Positions 1-8,340 of a DNA stretch of 34,409 bases are shown in pieces (within the stretch, counting starts at the first letter, position 1; every line of letters starts with the position of its first letter). A model generated the notes under the pieces. The model was not told where the DNA came from, made no database searches, and saw only the letters and a list, made by a program, of their open reading frames with translations. Origin of the DNA: Rhodospirillales bacterium (lineage in GTDB: Bacteria; Pseudomonadota; Alphaproteobacteria; BOG-932; Roseiterribacteraceae). The stretch is taken from positions 1-34,409 of the forward strand of contig JAQGIE010000269.1 in assembly GCA_028291365.1 (NCBI GenBank). Direction: 5' to 3'. The position numbers were made by a program, and so were the translations under genes.

Positions 1-201
1 AGCGGCAAAGCCGCACTGCTGCGCGCGGGCGACGGAAGCTTCTGGCGCCTGCGCGTCGACGGCGCACAACTCGGCCATGAAAGCTCGGTCTATCTCGGCA
101 GTGGCGTTCCGCGCCGCACGGTCGTACTGACGCTCACCGGAACGTCCGAGGACGGCGAGACCGTGGTCAAATGGGCGCTGAAGCGCGACAAGAAAACCTG
201 A
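1..201 (+). CDS. C-terminal end of a probable heparinase II/III-family protein (partial)
   Basis: The window opens inside a reading frame whose last 66 residues are visible, ending with TGA at 199-201. The residues form beta-rich sequence with the pattern [19 protein letters not shown] and end in [10 protein letters not shown]. This resembles the C-terminal beta-sandwich of heparinase II/III-like proteins, which often lie directly upstream of purH in alphaproteobacteria. That assignment rests on the tail motif and gene order only, because the catalytic alpha/alpha-toroid lies outside the window. The 44-bp gap to the purH start suggests co-transcription. It could instead be another beta-sandwich-terminated polysaccharide lyase. 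Confidence 0.6.
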   Translation, partial: SGKAALLRAGDGSFWRLRVDGAQLGHESSVYLGSGVPRRTVVLTLTGTSEDGETVVKWALKRDKKT

Positions 202-245
202 AGACAAGATTTGGCCGGACTCTTCAATCTCGACCGAGCGAAACA

Positions 246-1823
246 ATGACCAACGATCTGGTTCAAATTCGGCGCGCGCTGCTGTCGGTGTCCGACAAGA
301 CCGGGCTGGTCGAGTTCGCGCGCAGCCTTGCCGCGCACGGCGTCGAGCTGCTTTCGACCGGCGGCACCTACAAGTCGCTGAAGGAGGCCGGCCTCGCCGT
401 CACCGAAGTCTCGGCGCATACCGGCTTTCCTGAAATCATGGATGGTCGCGTCAAGACGCTGCATCCGCGCGTCCATGGCGGCATTCTCGGCCGCCGCGAC
501 ACGCACGCCGCCGAAATGACCACGCACGACATTCCGCCGATCGATCTGGTGGTGGTGAATCTGTATCCGTTCGAAGCCACGGTGGCTCGCGGTGCGTCGT
601 ACGAAGACACGATCGAGAATATCGACATTGGCGGCCCGGCGATGATCCGCTCGGCGGCGAAGAACCATGATTTCGTCAGCGTCGTGGTCGAGCCGGCACA
701 ATATGACGAACTGATCGCCGCGATGGACGCGAACAAGGGTTCGACCGACCTGGCGCTGCGCCGGCGTTTCGCCGCCGCCGCCTATGCCCGCACCGGCGCA
801 TACGATGCTGCGATCTCGACCTGGTTCGCGCGCGAGTTGAAGGATCCCTTCCCGACGCGCTTCGTCACCGCCGGCACGCGCGCCCAGACGCTGCGCTACG
901 GCGAGAACCCGCATCAGCAGGCCGCCTTCTACCGCGACGGCAGCGACCGTCCCGGCGTCGCCACCGCGACCCAGCTGCAGGGCAAGGAGCTCAGCTACAA
1001 CAACCTCAACGACACCGACGCCGCGTTCGAGCTCGCCGCCGAGTTCGAGCGTCCCGCCGTCGCCATCATCAAGCACGCCAATCCGTGCGGGGTCGCGCAA
1101 GGCGACTCGCTGGTGAGTGCGTATGCGCAGGCGCTGCGCTGCGACCCGGTCAGCGCCTTCGGCGGCATCGTCGCGATCAATTGCACGCTCGACGGCCCCA
1201 CCGCGGCCGAGATCGCCAAACTCTTCGCCGAAGTCGTGGTGGCGCCCGCGCTCGACGACGAGGCGAAGCAGTTTCTGCGCAGCAAGAAGAATCTGCGCGT
1301 GCTGGTGACCGGTGCGATGCCGGATCCGGCAGCACCGGGAACGATGCTGAAAATGCTGTCGGGCGGTTTTCTCGTACAGTCGCGCGACGCCGGCCGGATC
1401 GCGCGCAGCGACCTGAAAGTCGTGACCAGACGCGCGCCCACCGAACACGAGCTGGACGATCTGCTGTTCGCCTTCCGCGTCGCCAAGCACGTCAAATCGA
1501 ACGCGATCGTCTATGCCAAGGACGGCGCCACGGTCGGCATCGGCGCGGGCCAGATGAGCCGCGTCGACTCCTCGCGCATTGCGGCGTGGAAGGCCGGCGA
1601 AGCGGCCAAGGCAGCGGGGCTTGCGGAGTCGCTCGCCAAAGGCTCGGTGGTGGCTTCGGACGCGTTCTTCCCGTTCGCCGACGGGCTGCTCGCCGCCGCC
1701 GAAGCGGGCGCGACTGCAGTGATCCAGCCGGGCGGATCAGTGCGCGACCAAGAAGTGATCGCAGCTGCCGATGATGCGGGGCTCGCGATGGTGTTCACCG
1801 GGATGCGCCACTTCCGCCATTGA
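246..1823 (+). CDS. purH: Bifunctional AICAR formyltransferase / IMP cyclohydrolase PurH
   Basis: PurH catalyses the last two steps of de novo IMP synthesis: formyl transfer from 10-formyl-THF to AICAR, then ring closure. The product is 525 residues, the normal family length. The N-terminal MGS-like cyclohydrolase domain shows STGGT at 37-41 and K70-TLHPRVHGG. The transformylase part has RYGENPHQ at 217-224, [11 protein letters not shown] at 250-260 and the catalytic KHANPCG at 276-282, followed by DPVSAFGG. An in-frame ATG at 171 would overlap the preceding gene, so the ATG at 246 is chosen; it gives the expected N-terminus, with [13 protein letters not shown] starting at residue 9. It is convergent with the histidine kinase gene, with only 32 bp between the two stops. 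Confidence 0.97.
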   Translation: MTNDLVQIRRALLSVSDKTGLVEFARSLAAHGVELLSTGGTYKSLKEAGLAVTEVSAHTGFPEIMDGRVKTLHPRVHGGILGRRDTHAAEMTTHDIPPIDLVVVNLYPFEATVARGASYEDTIENIDIGGPAMIRSAAKNHDFVSVVVEPAQYDELIAAMDANKGSTDLALRRRFAAAAYARTGAYDAAISTWFARELKDPFPTRFVTAGTRAQTLRYGENPHQQAAFYRDGSDRPGVATATQLQGKELSYNNLNDTDAAFELAAEFERPAVAIIKHANPCGVAQGDSLVSAYAQALRCDPVSAFGGIVAINCTLDGPTAAEIAKLFAEVVVAPALDDEAKQFLRSKKNLRVLVTGAMPDPAAPGTMLKMLSGGFLVQSRDAGRIARSDLKVVTRRAPTEHELDDLLFAFRVAKHVKSNAIVYAKDGATVGIGAGQMSRVDSSRIAAWKAGEAAKAAGLAESLAKGSVVASDAFFPFADGLLAAAEAGATAVIQPGGSVRDQEVIAAADDAGLAMVFTGMRHFRH

Positions 1824-1830
1824 TGAAGCT

Positions 1831-1854
1831 CCCCCGCGAAGCTTGTCCCGGGGG
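1831..1854. terminator. GC-rich hairpin between convergent purH and histidine kinase
   Basis: CCCCCG at 1831-1836 pairs with CGGGGG at 1849-1854 around a 12-nt loop that contains AAGCTT. It fills almost the whole gap between the two convergent stop codons. There is no clear T-run on either side, so it may be a weak bidirectional terminator or a small palindromic repeat. Confidence 0.4.
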
Positions 1855-1855
1855 A

Positions 1856-3688
1856 TTAAGCAAAACCGAACATGCCGCGACGCCGCTCGTCGGCGGCGCT
1901 GGCCGACGCGGCCAACGGCAGCAGGATCGACACGGTGGTGCCGACGCCATGCTCGGTTTGGATCTCGAGGCGGCCGCCATGCTGCTTGATCAGCGCTTCG
2001 GCGAGCGGCAGGCCCAGCCCCACGCCTTCGAACGAACGTGACAGCGACGCGTCGATCTGGCCGAACGGCGACAGCGCGATGGCGACGCCTGCGGCGGTCA
2101 TGCCGATGCCGGTATCGATCACCTCGAGCCGCGCCAGATCGAGTTGGTCGATGGTCAGGCGAACATCGACGCGGCCACCAGGCTTGTTGAACTTGATCGC
2201 GTTGGAAATGATCGCACGCAGCGCCTGGCGCAGCTTCTGGCCTTCGATCATCACGGCCACCGGCGCGGCGGGTCCTTCATAGAAGAGTTCGACCAACGCT
2301 TCTTCCGCGTCGGCCTGCGCGGCCGACACACAGGCCGACGCCAGACGTCCGAGATCCTGAACGTCGAATTTCAGCATTTCGCCGCCACCTTCGACCTTGG
2401 TCAGCAGCAGCACCTTGTCGACCACATCGGCAAGACGCTTGCCGCCGCGCAGCACTTCCTGAGACCAGTCTTCGTAGTCTTCATGGCCGAGCGGGCCGTA
2501 GGGCGCCTGGTCGAGCATTTCCGAAAAGCCGATCATCGCGTGCAGCGGCGTGCGCAGCTCGTGGCTCATCGTTTCGAGGAACTGCGACTTGGCGGCGCTG
2601 ATGCTTTCGGCCATCGCCTTGGCACGAACCAGCTGCAGCTCGCGTTGCTTGAGTTCGCTGACGTCGCTCCAGAACAGGAACACGTCGCCTTCGACCGTGG
2701 TCGAACGCGCGACGCGGATCCAGCGATCGTCCTCGAGCTGCAGTTCGGCGTCCCCGATGCAGGCCTCGTGCGGAAACACGTCGATGAATCGCTCGCCGAC
2801 GATGGGGCTGCCGGCGGGCCGCGGAAAGAAACCGCGCGCCTGCGCGTTGGCGAGCACGACGCGGTCGTCGCGATCGAGCAGCACGACGCCCTGGCGCGCA
2901 TTTTCGAGCGCATCGATGAGGCGCCGTTCGGCCGAGCGGCGGAAGGCGCGTTCGCGCTCGACCAGCTCGCGAATATTCGCCTGCATGACCTGCATCGAGT
3001 GCAGCAGGATGCCGGTCTCGTCGCTGCCGCCTTGCGGGATGGGCGCTTCGAAATCGCCGGCGGCCACACGGTCGGCCGCCGCCGCCGCCTGGCGCAGCGG
3101 ACGCAGAATGAGAAAGGCGAGCCAGATCGTGACGGCGCAGGACAGCACCAGCGCACCGAGCGTGGCGGCGCCGGCGAATTTGAAACTGCGGCTGCTCGCC
3201 CGCACCGCTTCGGCGCGCTCCTTGAACGCGTCGGCGAGCGTGTATTCGACCAGCAGGTCAATCCGCGCGAATAACGGCTCGGCCTGCTCACGCAACACAG
3301 CCGGGTCTTCCCCGGCGCGGCGCCGATCCTCCCAAAGCTGCAAGGTCGTGCCGATCTCGGTCGCGGCACGGCGGGCGCGTTCAGACAGCGCACGTTCGGC
3401 GGCGATCCGCACGTCCTGCCGCAGCGTATCGATGAGCTCGTTGGCATCGGCGCTGCGCGCCTGCTCCCGGGTGGTCATGCGCGCTTGCAAACGGGCGAAA
3501 CTCGCCGCGGCCGAGCGCGCGAAATTCACCGATTGCAGCGTACCGTCGAACGTGTCGACCACGACCTTGCCGGCGAAACGAATTTCTTCCAGGCAATAGG
3601 CACCCAGCCCACCCGTGATCGCACTCATCGCCAGGAAAGCGGCGAAAATCTTGGCGCGAAGCGAGCCGAGGAATCGGCCTGTCGACAT
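1856..3688 (-). CDS. Membrane-bound sensor histidine kinase (HAMP-PAS-HisKA-HATPase)
   Basis: A 610-residue inner-membrane sensor kinase. A transmembrane helix near 12-32 is followed by an Ala/Arg-rich, probably helical periplasmic sensor (about 35-170) and a second helix near 172-196. Then come HAMP (about 195-245), a PAS-like fold (about 255-345), HisKA with H376 in SHELRTPLH, and the ATPase domain with N496 (SNAIKFN), DTGIGM at 525-530 and GVGLGL at 555-560. All catalytic motifs are intact and there is no receiver domain. No response regulator lies nearby, so it is an orphan kinase; the partner and signal cannot be named. The Hpt protein at 18727-19125 is a conceivable relay partner but is far away. 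Confidence 0.93.
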   Translation of the reverse strand: MSTGRFLGSLRAKIFAAFLAMSAITGGLGAYCLEEIRFAGKVVVDTFDGTLQSVNFARSAAASFARLQARMTTREQARSADANELIDTLRQDVRIAAERALSERARRAATEIGTTLQLWEDRRRAGEDPAVLREQAEPLFARIDLLVEYTLADAFKERAEAVRASSRSFKFAGAATLGALVLSCAVTIWLAFLILRPLRQAAAAADRVAAGDFEAPIPQGGSDETGILLHSMQVMQANIRELVERERAFRRSAERRLIDALENARQGVVLLDRDDRVVLANAQARGFFPRPAGSPIVGERFIDVFPHEACIGDAELQLEDDRWIRVARSTTVEGDVFLFWSDVSELKQRELQLVRAKAMAESISAAKSQFLETMSHELRTPLHAMIGFSEMLDQAPYGPLGHEDYEDWSQEVLRGGKRLADVVDKVLLLTKVEGGGEMLKFDVQDLGRLASACVSAAQADAEEALVELFYEGPAAPVAVMIEGQKLRQALRAIISNAIKFNKPGGRVDVRLTIDQLDLARLEVIDTGIGMTAAGVAIALSPFGQIDASLSRSFEGVGLGLPLAEALIKQHGGRLEIQTEHGVGTTVSILLPLAASASAADERRRGMFGFA

Positions 3689-3751
3689 GGCCCGGACTTG
3701 GCCAGAGCAGCGTCAACGTGGCGTTAAGATCGCGGGCGGCGGATGAACATG

Positions 3752-4174
3752 TCAGCGGGAGGCGCGCTGTTCGATTTCGTTCTTCAAGGAAGCGCTCGGC
3801 TGGGCCGACGGTCTGGCTTCTACTTTCACGTTGGCGGTGCCGGTCTTGGGGCCGATGCCCAGTTTCGAAGCCGCCGCCGGCGACAGATCGATCACGTGTT
3901 TCGAGCGGCCGAACGGCCCGCGATCATTGATGCGGACTTCGACCGACTTCCCCGTGTGCTTGTTGGTGACCATGGCCTTGCTGCCCAGTGGCAGCGTCCG
4001 CGATGCGGCGGTCAGGGCAGCGGGATCGTGCTTCTCGCCCGACGCGGTCTTCTTACCCGCGAGCGTCGCGGCGTAGCGCGTGGCTTGCCCGTACTCCACC
4101 AGCGCTGTCTCGGCGGCAGCGGGCAGCGGCAGAAAAAGCAGGCAGGCGGTGACAAGGCGTGCTCGTGGTGGCAA
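3752..4174 (-). CDS. Short RlpA-like double-psi beta-barrel protein, exported
   Basis: A 140-residue protein with a signal peptide (cleavage near AAAE, residue 22) and one double-psi beta-barrel domain. The family pattern is visible: [32 protein letters not shown] and [19 protein letters not shown]. RlpA proteins act on peptidoglycan, often on denuded glycan strands at the septum. It has no SPOR domain, so septal targeting by glycan binding is not expected. Where most relatives have TAAH, this one reads TAAS, so lytic activity is uncertain. The start is a TTG, supported by GGGAGGG about 4 nt upstream (4179-4185 on the + strand). The gene lies downstream of uppP and the small unknown gene on the same strand. 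Confidence 0.85.
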   Translation of the reverse strand: MPPRARLVTACLLFLPLPAAAETALVEYGQATRYAATLAGKKTASGEKHDPAALTAASRTLPLGSKAMVTNKHTGKSVEVRINDRGPFGRSKHVIDLSPAAASKLGIGPKTGTANVKVEARPSAQPSASLKNEIEQRASR

Positions 4175-4224
4175 TGCGCCCTCCCAGGAGTCAGGCGTCG
4201 AACGCCGAACGCGCGCCGATGTTC

Positions 4225-4488
4225 CTATTCGCCATTCTTCGGCCGCGGGTCCTCGGCGGCGATCTTGAGCAGGATCTGGCGAATCGTGTGGCGCATCTCG
4301 TCGCGCGCCATCGGATTGGCGGGCGCCGGAACGTCCCCCGCTTCGAGATCAGCCAGGATGCGATCCATCTCTTCGCGCACCTTGCTGCGATAGTCGGCGC
4401 CGAAGCGGGCGCGGAAATAAAGCTGCAGGCCGAGGCCTGCGAGCAGTTCGAGCGCGGCGATGCGCCCGTCGAGACGATCGAAATTCAT
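4225..4488 (-). CDS. Small conserved-looking protein of unknown function (87 aa)
   Basis: I do not recognise a named family. The product is 87 residues, begins [16 protein letters not shown], is probably mostly helical and has no signal peptide or strong membrane segment. A charged centre ([20 protein letters not shown]) is followed by a Pro/Ala linker and a second amphipathic helix. An excellent GGAGGAG ribosome-binding site sits about 8 nt before the ATG, which argues that it is real. It lies between uppP and the RlpA-like gene on the same strand, so it may share transcripts with them, though a hairpin after uppP could separate it. Confidence 0.75.
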   Translation of the reverse strand: MNFDRLDGRIAALELLAGLGLQLYFRARFGADYRSKVREEMDRILADLEAGDVPAPANPMARDEMRHTIRQILLKIAAEDPRPKNGE

Positions 4489-4616
4489 GTGGTCCAGCTC
4501 CTCCCGGGCGAAAGCCAGGCGGCAATGTTCAGCGCATAGCGACTTGCATCGTCGCGCGCCCGCGGTTCGTCAAGCATGCCGCGCCCCGGCGCTTCGGCAG
4601 GCCACCAAACATGAAT

Positions 4617-4638
4617 CTAGTGCGATTCCTCGCACTAG
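4617..4638 (-). terminator. Intrinsic terminator candidate of uppP
   Basis: CTAGTGCGA at 4617-4625 and TCGCACTAG at 4630-4638 form a perfect 9-bp stem with a 4-nt loop. The uppP stop codon (4635-4637) is inside the stem. In the minus direction the stem is followed by ATTCATGTTTGG, moderately T-rich. Confidence 0.6.
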
Positions 4639-5438
4639 ACCGCGTGGGTCGCCAGCAACAGCAGCATGAAGCTGCCCAATGCGATGCGGTACCAGGCAAA
4701 CGGCGCGAAGCCGTGCTTGCCGACGAATTCGACGAAGGCACGCACCACGAACAGCGCGACGACGAAGGCGACCGCAAAGCCGATGGCGATCGCGATGCCG
4801 CCGTCCGCCGACAGCGTCTCGCGGTTCTTGTAGACGTCGTAGACGGTGGCGCCGAGCATGGTCGGAATGGCGAGGAAGAACGAGAACTCCGCCGCCGCCT
4901 TGCGTTCGACGCCCAACAGCAGCGCGCCCAGAATCGTCGCGCCCGAACGCGACGTGCCCGGGATCATCGCGAGGCACTGCACGAAGCCGATCTTGAGCGC
5001 CAGCGCGGGCGAGAAATCTTCGACCCGCTGCACCCGCGCCGTTGGGCGCGAGCGCTCGATCACCAGGATCAGAATGCCGCCGACGATCAAGGCGATCGAC
5101 ACGACCCAGGGCGAGAACAGAACTTCCTTGATGTATTTGTGCAGCACGACGCCGATCACCGCCGCCGGCAGGAACGCCAGCACGATCGCGACGATGAAGC
5201 GGCGCGCCCCGGGATCGCGCGGCGCGTCGAGCACTTCGCGCAGCAAGCGTCGGAAATAGATAACGACGACCGCGAGGATCGCGCCCAGCTGGATCGCGAC
5301 CTCGAACACCTTGCCGGGCGGGCCTTCAAAGCCCGTCAGATATTCCAGCAGGATCAAGTGACCGGTTGATGAGACCGGCAGGAATTCCGTCAGCCCCTCG
5401 ATGAAGCCGAGCAGCAGAACGTCGAACAGTGCGCCCAT
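4635..5438 (-). CDS. uppP: Undecaprenyl-diphosphatase UppP (BacA)
   Basis: UppP dephosphorylates undecaprenyl diphosphate at the inner membrane, recycling the lipid carrier for peptidoglycan and other envelope glycans. The protein has 267 residues and several hydrophobic helices. Both signature motifs are present: E14-GLTE18-FLPVSSTGH27 near the N-terminus and IPGTSRSGAT at 159-168, with the catalytic Arg at 164. Length and motif spacing match the family. A hairpin overlaps its stop codon, and its upstream region (5439-5530) holds an inverted repeat that could lie in the promoter or leader. The nearby RlpA-like and fzlA genes fit an envelope and division setting. Confidence 0.97.
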   Translation of the reverse strand: MGALFDVLLLGFIEGLTEFLPVSSTGHLILLEYLTGFEGPPGKVFEVAIQLGAILAVVVIYFRRLLREVLDAPRDPGARRFIVAIVLAFLPAAVIGVVLHKYIKEVLFSPWVVSIALIVGGILILVIERSRPTARVQRVEDFSPALALKIGFVQCLAMIPGTSRSGATILGALLLGVERKAAAEFSFFLAIPTMLGATVYDVYKNRETLSADGGIAIAIGFAVAFVVALFVVRAFVEFVGKHGFAPFAWYRIALGSFMLLLLATHAV

Positions 5439-5447
5439 CTAGTTTCC

Positions 5448-5500
5448 CAATTGCGAGATTCGAAGGTGCATGTGGCGAGCTCGGACGAACTTCGCAATTG
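5448..5500. repeat. Imperfect inverted repeat upstream of uppP
   Basis: The arms at 5448-5462 and 5486-5500 are complementary at 13 of 15 positions (CAATTGCGA..TTCG and CGAA..TCGCAATTG). The repeat begins 10 bp before the uppP start, so in the leftward transcript it would be in the leader or promoter. Its arms contain a CGAACTTCGC core that resembles the next hairpin at 5530-5600. Confidence 0.55.
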
Positions 5501-5529
5501 ATAAGGAGACTGGCCGTTTATTCATTCGG

Positions 5530-5600
5530 GTGTGCTTTTTGGATTTGAAGTTCGCTCGGGTGCTCGACCCCAGATAGGGCGAACTTCAAATCCAGCACAC
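5530..5600. repeat. Long hairpin downstream of the pentapeptide gene
   Basis: A perfect 15-bp stem is formed by 5541-5555 (GGATTTGAAGTTCGC) and 5579-5593. An outer 6-bp stem, GTGTGC at 5530-5535 with GCACAC at 5595-5600, extends it across a small asymmetric T5/A bulge. It lies 10 bp after the stop of the leftward pentapeptide gene and may terminate it, but no T-run follows in that direction. It may instead be a palindromic repeat unit. Confidence 0.65.
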
Positions 5601-5610
5601 CAGCGCGCCG

Positions 5611-6105
5611 TCACCAGCCGGGGATTCCGAAGAACTGGTCGAACAAGCTGGGCGCCTCCCACTCGGTCACGCAGCGTCCGATCGAACCGGCGGCGCACAC
5701 GCGACCGTCGGGGAAGATCGTGCCGCCAAGCTGCGCGCGATCGAAATCGGCGCCCGAGATGTTCGCGTTGGTGAGGTCGGCGCCCATCAGGTTGGCGCGC
5801 GTGAAGTCGGCGCTGCTCAGATCGGCGTTGACCAGCCGCGCGCCCGAGAGCGTCGCGCCTGCGAAATCAGCACCGACGAAATTGGCGCCTTCGAAATTGT
5901 TGCTCATCAGAGTCGCGCCGCGCAGGTCGGCGCGCGCGAAGACCATGCCGGGCACGTCGCGTCCGACGACCGAGGCACGCTGCAGCGAGCCGCCCGAACA
6001 GTCGCCGTTTCGCGCGACGACGCAGGCGCTTTGCGGGTTGGGGAGCTCGGAGGCGCAGCCCGCGAGCGCCAGGGCAGACAACAGAGCAAGAGCGGCGACG
6101 CGCAT
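5611..6105 (-). CDS. Pentapeptide-repeat lipoprotein
   Basis: A 164-residue probable lipoprotein: a hydrophobic signal ends in lipobox LAGC with Cys17. Residues about 55-130 carry a run of A(D/N)LXX-type pentapeptides (ADLRG, ANFVG, ADFAG, ADLSS, ADFTR, ADLTN), expected to fold as a right-handed quadrilateral beta-helix. Cysteines flank the repeat block (C28, C36 and two near the C-terminus), so disulfides are possible in the periplasm. The function is unknown; the best-known soluble pentapeptide proteins mimic DNA, but a lipid-anchored one is unlikely to. An AGGA motif precedes the ATG. It diverges from gltD. Confidence 0.88.
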   Translation of the reverse strand: MRVAALALLSALALAGCASELPNPQSACVVARNGDCSGGSLQRASVVGRDVPGMVFARADLRGATLMSNNFEGANFVGADFAGATLSGARLVNADLSSADFTRANLMGADLTNANISGADFDRAQLGGTIFPDGRVCAAGSIGRCVTEWEAPSLFDQFFGIPGW

Positions 6106-6369
6106 GGGATTCGTCCTGGTTCAAAGCAGAGCGCGCGGACTACAGCCGAACCGGCTGCGTCGAACAAGCCCAGGCCTCTAGGTCCATTCCGGCCCTATAT
6201 TTCGGTCGAAGATCGGCGAATCCGGTCCATGCGCGGGATGGGATGCTGATAATAGGGAACATATGCTGTCGCATTGGCCATTTAGTGCTGGACCGCGGCC
6301 GGATCCTGAACGATACCGACCGTCCCCGCCGTCAGGGCGAAATAAGGAATCGGCCGAGGACCCCGTTTT
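6106..6369. other. Divergent intergenic region upstream of gltD
   Basis: This 264-bp gap separates the divergent pentapeptide gene and gltD and must hold both promoters. A GATAAT at about 6246-6251 could be a -10 element, but I see no convincing -35 partner. GAGGA at 6356-6360 is a good ribosome-binding site 9 nt before the gltD ATG. No clear palindrome is visible. Confidence 0.4.
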
Positions 6370-7812
6370 ATGGCGACGAAAATGCTGACCTTCCCGCAGG
6401 TCGAGCGGATCACGCCGGAGAAGCGTGCCGCGGCCGAGCGTCGCGACGATTTCGGCGAGATCTATCGCGAATACGCCCGGTCCCAGGCCGAGAGCCAGGC
6501 CAGCCGCTGCTCGCAATGCGGGGTGCCGTTCTGCCAGGTCCATTGCCCGCTCGGGAATTTCATCCCCGACTGGCTGAAGCTGACCGCCGAGAACCGGCTG
6601 CAGGAAGCCTATGAAGTCTCGGCCGCGACCAACACCTTCCCCGAGATCTGTGGCCGCATCTGCCCGCAGGACCGGCTGTGCGAAGGCAATTGCACGATCG
6701 AGCAGTCGGGCCACGGCACGGTCACGATCGGTTCGGTCGAGCGCTTCATCACCGAGACCGCTTTCGTCGAAGGCTGGGTGGCGCCCCGGATGCCGCTGCA
6801 CGAGCGCGCCCAGTCGGTCGGCATCGTCGGCGCCGGTCCTGCCGGCCTCGCCGCCGCCGAAGCGCTGCGCGCCGACGGCTACAAGGTCACGGTCTATGAT
6901 CGCTATGACCGGGTCGGCGGTCTGATGATTTACGGCATTCCCAATTTCAAGCTCGAGAAGAGCGTGGTTCAGCGCCGTGAAGCGTTGCTGCGGGCGCAGG
7001 GAATCGAGTTCCGGCTCAATTTCGAAGTCGGCCGCGACGCGACGTTGGATGAGTTGCGTCGCAAGCACGACGCCGTGCTCGTGGCCGCCGGCGTGTACGA
7101 AGCCCGCGCGCTGCGCGTGCCGGGTGTCGGCGCCAAGAACGTCGTCGCGGCGCTCGACTATCTGACCTCGTCGAACCGGCGCGGGCTGGGCGACGCGGTC
7201 GAAGCCGAAGACCTCGACGCCAGCGGCAAGCGCGTCGTGGTGATCGGCGGCGGCGACACCGCGATGGATTGCGTGCGCACCGCCGTGCGCCAGGGCGCCA
7301 GCGCGGTCACCTGTCTCTATCGCCGCGACCGCGCCAACATGCCGGGCAGCCAGCGCGAAGTCGCCCATGCCGAAGAAGAAGGCGTGGTGTTCGAATGGCT
7401 GGCGGCGCCGCAAGGCTTCGACGCGGGCCGCAGCCAGAAACTCAAGAGCGTGCGCGCGCATCGGATGCATCTCGGCATCGCCGATGTCAGCGGACGCCAG
7501 ACACCCGAACCGCTCGACGGCGGCGAATTCACGCTCGACGCCGATCTCGCAATTCTGGCGCTGGGATTCGACCCCGAAGATTTCACCACTGGTCTCGGCG
7601 CCATCGAGTTGCGCACCAGCCGCTGGGGCACCGTGCTGGTCGACCATAAGAGCATGATGTCGAATCTCGACGGCGTCTTCGCCGCCGGCGACGCGGTGCG
7701 CGGCGCCAGCCTCGTGGTCTGGGCGATCAAGGACGGCCGCGACGCCGCCGAATCCATCCGCCGCTATCTCGAAGCCAAAGCCCGCGACCAGCTCGCCGCC
7801 GCGGCGGAGTGA
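6370..7812 (+). CDS. gltD: Glutamate synthase (NADPH) small subunit GltD
   Basis: The beta subunit of GOGAT oxidises NADPH via FAD and passes electrons through [4Fe-4S] clusters to the large subunit. It has 480 residues. Two N-terminal cysteine groups are present: C47, C50, C55, C59 and C94, C98, C104, C108. The FAD-binding GAGPAG lies near residue 155, and the pyridine-nucleotide site VIGGGDTAMD lies at 291-300. Close to the C-terminus is FAAGDAVRGASLVVWAI, the usual FAD-contact segment of this flavoprotein family. gltB follows in the same direction, but a reverse-oriented GxxExxY gene separates them, so gltB probably has its own promoter. Confidence 0.96.
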   Translation: MATKMLTFPQVERITPEKRAAAERRDDFGEIYREYARSQAESQASRCSQCGVPFCQVHCPLGNFIPDWLKLTAENRLQEAYEVSAATNTFPEICGRICPQDRLCEGNCTIEQSGHGTVTIGSVERFITETAFVEGWVAPRMPLHERAQSVGIVGAGPAGLAAAEALRADGYKVTVYDRYDRVGGLMIYGIPNFKLEKSVVQRREALLRAQGIEFRLNFEVGRDATLDELRRKHDAVLVAAGVYEARALRVPGVGAKNVVAALDYLTSSNRRGLGDAVEAEDLDASGKRVVVIGGGDTAMDCVRTAVRQGASAVTCLYRRDRANMPGSQREVAHAEEEGVVFEWLAAPQGFDAGRSQKLKSVRAHRMHLGIADVSGRQTPEPLDGGEFTLDADLAILALGFDPEDFTTGLGAIELRTSRWGTVLVDHKSMMSNLDGVFAAGDAVRGASLVVWAIKDGRDAAESIRRYLEAKARDQLAAAAE

Positions 7813-7823
7813 GCGCGATGCGT

Positions 7824-8201
7824 CTAGAGATAATTGTTCACGACTCGCTTGATACCGTCGCGAAGCGGAATTGCATTGAAGTTCAGCAGCAGCCCAACGC
7901 GGCGCTTGCTGAGCTTGAGGTATGTCAGCAGCTGCGCCGTGTGGACGGGCAAAAGCCGATCGACAGTTTTGATTTCCACGATGACGCAGTCATCAACCAG
8001 CAGGTCGACTCGGTACCCGACACCCAATTGGATGTCCTTGTAGCGGAGCGGCACACCGAACTGCCGAAGCGCCTTGGCGCCCCGCAACTGAAGTTCGTGG
8101 CTCAGGCAAAGCTCGTACGTTTTCTCGAGCAAACCGGGGCCAAGTTCCCGGTGGACCTCAAAAGCGGCGCCGAGAATTCGTTCGGTCACGGGGTCGGCCA
8201 T
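7824..8201 (-). CDS. GxxExxY protein (PD-(D/E)XK-like fold)
   Basis: The start at 8201 gives a 125-residue protein beginning MADPVTERILGAAFEVHRELGPG, the usual family beginning. An ATG 48 bp upstream would add residues encoded by the adjacent repeat and is less likely. The name-giving GLLEKTY motif is at 23-29. D66 in YRVDLLVD and E76-I-K78 in VIVEIKT fit the PD-(D/E)XK nuclease-fold core. The biological role is not established; these genes are often found beside CACAGAG-type repeats, and one lies directly upstream here (8211-8283). It sits backwards between gltD (stop 11 bp away) and gltB, which suggests insertion into an ancestral gltD-gltB unit. Confidence 0.9.
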   Translation of the reverse strand: MADPVTERILGAAFEVHRELGPGLLEKTYELCLSHELQLRGAKALRQFGVPLRYKDIQLGVGYRVDLLVDDCVIVEIKTVDRLLPVHTAQLLTYLKLSKRRVGLLLNFNAIPLRDGIKRVVNNYL

Positions 8202-8210
8202 CGACCTAAG

Positions 8211-8283
8211 TTCACCACAGAGAACACAGAGAAAAGATCGATATTTCATCGTTCTCTTCGTTCTCCGCGTTCTCTGTGGTTAA
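8211..8283. repeat. CACAGAG-type palindromic repeat beside the GxxExxY gene
   Basis: ACCACAGAGAAC at 8214-8225 and its exact complement at 8269-8280 form a 12-bp stem. Further CACAGAG and TTCTCT units lie inside. It begins 9 bp upstream of the GxxExxY start and lies in the gltB promoter region. A related, longer copy is at 14555-14744. Confidence 0.75.
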
Positions 8284-8340
8284 TTATACCGGCTTCGCCG
8301 GGCGGCCTTTCCGTCAGCGTCCAGACCTAGGGACCCGCGT

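Noticed and set aside
90-1490. 466-codon open frame on the - strand
   Set aside because: It is antisense to purH; composition only mirrors the real gene.
1856-3688. Hybrid kinase or kinase-regulator pair
   Set aside because: The protein ends soon after the ATPase domain, with no receiver domain, and no response-regulator gene is adjacent.
6178-7647. 489-codon open frame on the - strand
   Set aside because: It is antisense to gltD, which has all its cofactor motifs.
8202-8249. N-terminal extension of the GxxExxY protein to the ATG at 8247-8249
   Set aside because: The extra 16 residues are encoded by the palindromic repeat and have no family pattern; the internal ATG gives the standard start.
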